Origin: Kosmotogaceae bacterium
Lineage (GTDB): Bacteria > Thermotogota > Thermotogae > Petrotogales > Kosmotogaceae
Length of the DNA: 7,394 bases
Direction: 5' to 3'
Assembly: GCA_003444085.1 (NCBI GenBank)
Contig: DLVL01000101.1
Coordinates: 1 to 7,394, forward strand
Position numbers and translations under genes: made by a program. Positions 5,937 to 7,394 of the stretch are shown piece after piece. A model generated the notes under the pieces. It had not been told where the DNA came from. It did not search any database and worked only from the letters and a program-made list of their open reading frames with translations. The first letter of the stretch is position 1; every line of letters starts with the position of its first letter.

Positions 5937-6760
5937 CCCTTCAGTGCACCTCCGGTAAACGCCCTTACAAGATAATTCTGCAGGAAATAGACGAACATGA
6001 ATACCGGAACCACGGAAAGTGTAATCGCAGCTGAGATCTCTCCCCACCTTACCTCCCATGCAGTGATGAAAAACGATGCTCCGACAGTAATCGGAACGGC
6101 CTTTGTAAACGACAGAATGAGTGATATGAGGTATTCGCTCCAGGTGAAAACAAAAGTCAGGCAAACTACCGCTGCTACCCCAGGAAGAGAGAGAGGAAAG
6201 ATAATTCTTGTAAGTATCTTGAATATTGAAGCACCATCAATTCTTGCTGCCTCGTCAATCGAACTGGGAATCTCCTGAATGAATCCAACCAGAAGAAACA
6301 CTCCTAGTGGTGCGCTGATAACTGAATTCATAAGTATAAGAGATAGACGGGTATCCGTTTGTCCGATTCTGGTAAAGAGGATGAATATCGGGATTATGAA
6401 CACGAATATTGGAACAAGCCTCAGTCCCAAAAGTAACCCTAGAGGATTTATCCTGGATCTGTATCTGGCAATTGCGTAAGCGGCAGGGATCCCGAGAACA
6501 AGTACGACAAGACTGGTTAACGAAGAGATTATGAGACTATTCATGAAGTAGAGCCTGAAATTATACCCATAAGCAAATAAGACCCTATTGTATTGAACAA
6601 GAGTAGGTCTGAAAACCCATTTTGGAGGAGAGCTGGAGATATCGGCATTGCTCTTGAACGATGTCATTACGGCGTTTATTATTGGAAGGTTGAAGGCCAC
6701 TACAATAGCGATTATTACCACATACAGAATAACCCATCTGGTTACAGATCTCTTTTTCAC
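5933..6760 (-). CDS. Carbohydrate ABC transporter permease, MalG type (CUT1)
   Basis: This 275-residue inner-membrane protein has about six hydrophobic segments, roughly at 9-31, 73-98, 106-130, 138-161, 192-216 and 242-264. The cytoplasmic EAA loop that docks the ATPase is at about 163-192, with DEAARIDG at 169-176. The ending, TGGALKG, matches the usual end of MalG-like permeases. It would pair with the upstream MalF-type protein to form the channel of a sugar importer. The start is GTG at 6760, 1 nt after the MalF-type stop, with GAAGGGG (6770-6776) 9 nt before it. The stop overlaps the ROK kinase start. The sugar cannot be read from the permease; the downstream kinase and epimerase suggest an amino sugar. 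The binding protein and ATPase are not in the window. Confidence 0.92.
   Translation of the reverse strand: MKKRSVTRWVILYVVIIAIVVAFNLPIINAVMTSFKSNADISSSPPKWVFRPTLVQYNRVLFAYGYNFRLYFMNSLIISSLTSLVVLVLGIPAAYAIARYRSRINPLGLLLGLRLVPIFVFIIPIFILFTRIGQTDTRLSLILMNSVISAPLGVFLLVGFIQEIPSSIDEAARIDGASIFKILTRIIFPLSLPGVAAVVCLTFVFTWSEYLISLILSFTKAVPITVGASFFITAWEVRWGEISAAITLSVVPVFMFVYFLQNYLVRAFTGGALKG
5947..5953 (-). promoter_or_regulatory. Ribosome-binding site of the ROK kinase inside the permease gene
   Basis: GGAGGTG on the minus strand lies within the last codons of the MalG-type permease, 10 nt before the ROK ATG at 5936. The spacing is on the long side. The start overlaps the permease TGA (ATGA), so reinitiation by terminating ribosomes probably contributes. 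Confidence 0.65.
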
Positions 6761-6761
6761 G

Positions 6762-7394
6762 TTATTCAGCCCCTTCTTTTCTGATCCTCTTCAAGACAAA
6801 CGCAAGCGGAACTGAGAATATGACTAGCATTAGCAGTGAGGCAGCAGTAGCTCTTCCGATATTTCCGGTTTGGAATGCCATTTTGTAAATGTATATACTT
6901 ACTGTGGTTGTTGCCGTTCCAGGTCCTCCTGCTGTTAGCACATTGATCATGTCAAATGTCTTGAAAGCGTCTATGCCTCTCAACACAAGAACCATTATGA
7001 TAAATACCCTGATACTTGGCAGTGTAACGTACACAAAGCTCTGCAGCTTGTTGGCACCTTCGATAGAAGCCGCTTCGTAGTAAGATTTCGGTATCGTCTG
7101 AAGAGCTGCGTATAGTATGAGAAAGGCAAATGGACTCCACTGCAAGATATCTATGACGACGACAGTTCCAACAACATAGTTCATGCTTAGAAGGTTCAAC
7201 CCCGTATAATAGCTCAAAGGACCTATGAATTCGTTGAGTAGAAGCCTATACATAACACCTATGAGAGCAGGCGATACCATCATAGGCAACAGGAGAAGAC
7301 TCGTAAACACTTTCTTACCAGGGATATCCCTATTGAACAATATTGCAAGCCCCATTCCTATCGAAAGCTGTGCCAAAGTAGTCACAAACGCAAA
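6762..7394 (-). CDS. Carbohydrate ABC transporter permease, MalF type (CUT1), 5' truncated by window
   Basis: Frame is open to the right edge, so 210 residues are visible and roughly 80-90 N-terminal residues are missing compared with the usual 290-300. A GTG at 7385 is internal: the preceding codons read F-A-F in frame and the protein there is mid transmembrane segment. Visible features are several hydrophobic segments, the EAA loop YEAASIEGA (106-114), and VLTAGGPGTAT (152-162), a hallmark of MalF/UgpA-type permeases. It is the inner-membrane partner of the MalG-type permease encoded 1 nt downstream. The visible part contains no frameshift or stop. The promoter and any binding-protein gene of the operon should lie beyond the right edge. 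Confidence 0.92.
   Translation of the reverse strand, partial: FAFVTTLAQLSIGMGLAILFNRDIPGKKVFTSLLLLPMMVSPALIGVMYRLLLNEFIGPLSYYTGLNLLSMNYVVGTVVVIDILQWSPFAFLILYAALQTIPKSYYEAASIEGANKLQSFVYVTLPSIRVFIIMVLVLRGIDAFKTFDMINVLTAGGPGTATTTVSIYIYKMAFQTGNIGRATAASLLMLVIFSVPLAFVLKRIRKEGAE
6770..6776 (-). promoter_or_regulatory. Ribosome-binding site for the GTG start of the MalG-type permease
   Basis: GAAGGGG lies 9 nt before the GTG at 6760-6758 and inside the last codons of the MalF-type gene. It is weaker than the sites of the other genes in the run, and with the 1-nt gap suggests the two permeases are made by coupled translation. Confidence 0.5.

Noticed and set aside
5937..6164. 76-residue N-terminal extension of the ROK kinase
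   Set aside because: It overlaps the MalG-type permease in another frame. The ROK ATP motif begins a few residues after the ATG at 5936, which has its own ribosome site and overlaps the permease stop in the usual way.
5313..6784. Several plus-strand open frames of 60-105 residues across the ROK and permease genes
   Set aside because: They are antisense to well-supported genes and lack family motifs and spacing consistent with real genes.
7383..7385. GTG as the start of the MalF-type permease
   Set aside because: The frame stays open to the window edge, and the residues at this point correspond to an internal transmembrane region of the family, so the gene is cut by the window.

Overview
The window is a compact bacterial segment of moderate G+C with strong AGGAGG-type ribosome-binding sites and very tight gene packing. 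Gene content (CUT1 sugar ABC permeases, ROK kinase, SIS-domain proteins) and protein style suggest a fermentative, sugar-using bacterium. My best guess is a Thermotogota of the Mesotoga/Kosmotoga type, but this is an impression from sequence style and no marker gene in the window proves it.

Layout. The left edge (1-105, +) is the last 34 residues of a protein resembling the C-terminus of L-fucose-isomerase-like sugar isomerases. A 214-bp spacer between converging genes holds two weak hairpins. A PLP-dependent class V aminotransferase (alanine-glyoxylate/serine-pyruvate type, 320-1411, -) is divergent from a classical short-chain dehydrogenase/reductase (1570-2340, +). The spacer between their starts carries a long interrupted inverted repeat that may be an operator. 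From 2343 to the right edge everything lies on the minus strand and reads leftwards as one operon-like run: MalF-type permease (cut by the right edge), MalG-type permease, ROK sugar kinase, NanE-type N-acetylmannosamine-6-phosphate 2-epimerase, a small SIS protein of the UPF0309 type, and a tandem-SIS protein of the GlmS-isomerase/AgaS/NagB-II type.

How the genes work together. The transporter would import a sugar or amino sugar, the ROK kinase would phosphorylate it, and NanE would epimerise ManNAc-6-P to GlcNAc-6-P. The tandem-SIS protein could then act late, for example as a glucosamine-6-phosphate deaminase feeding fructose-6-phosphate to glycolysis. The small SIS protein has no assigned step. 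No sialic-acid lyase (NanA), GlcNAc-6-P deacetylase (NagA) or solute-binding protein lies inside the window, so the true substrate (ManNAc, sialic acid or another amino sugar) is open. The first four genes of the run are coupled by a 1-nt gap, an ATGA overlap and a 4-nt gap. The operon's last gene ends 2 nt from the converging SDR stop.

I found no RNA gene, CRISPR array, insertion sequence or clear sign of horizontal transfer. The most interesting points are the mixed NanE/two-SIS operon, departures from family consensus in NanE and in the tandem-SIS protein, and the candidate operator.
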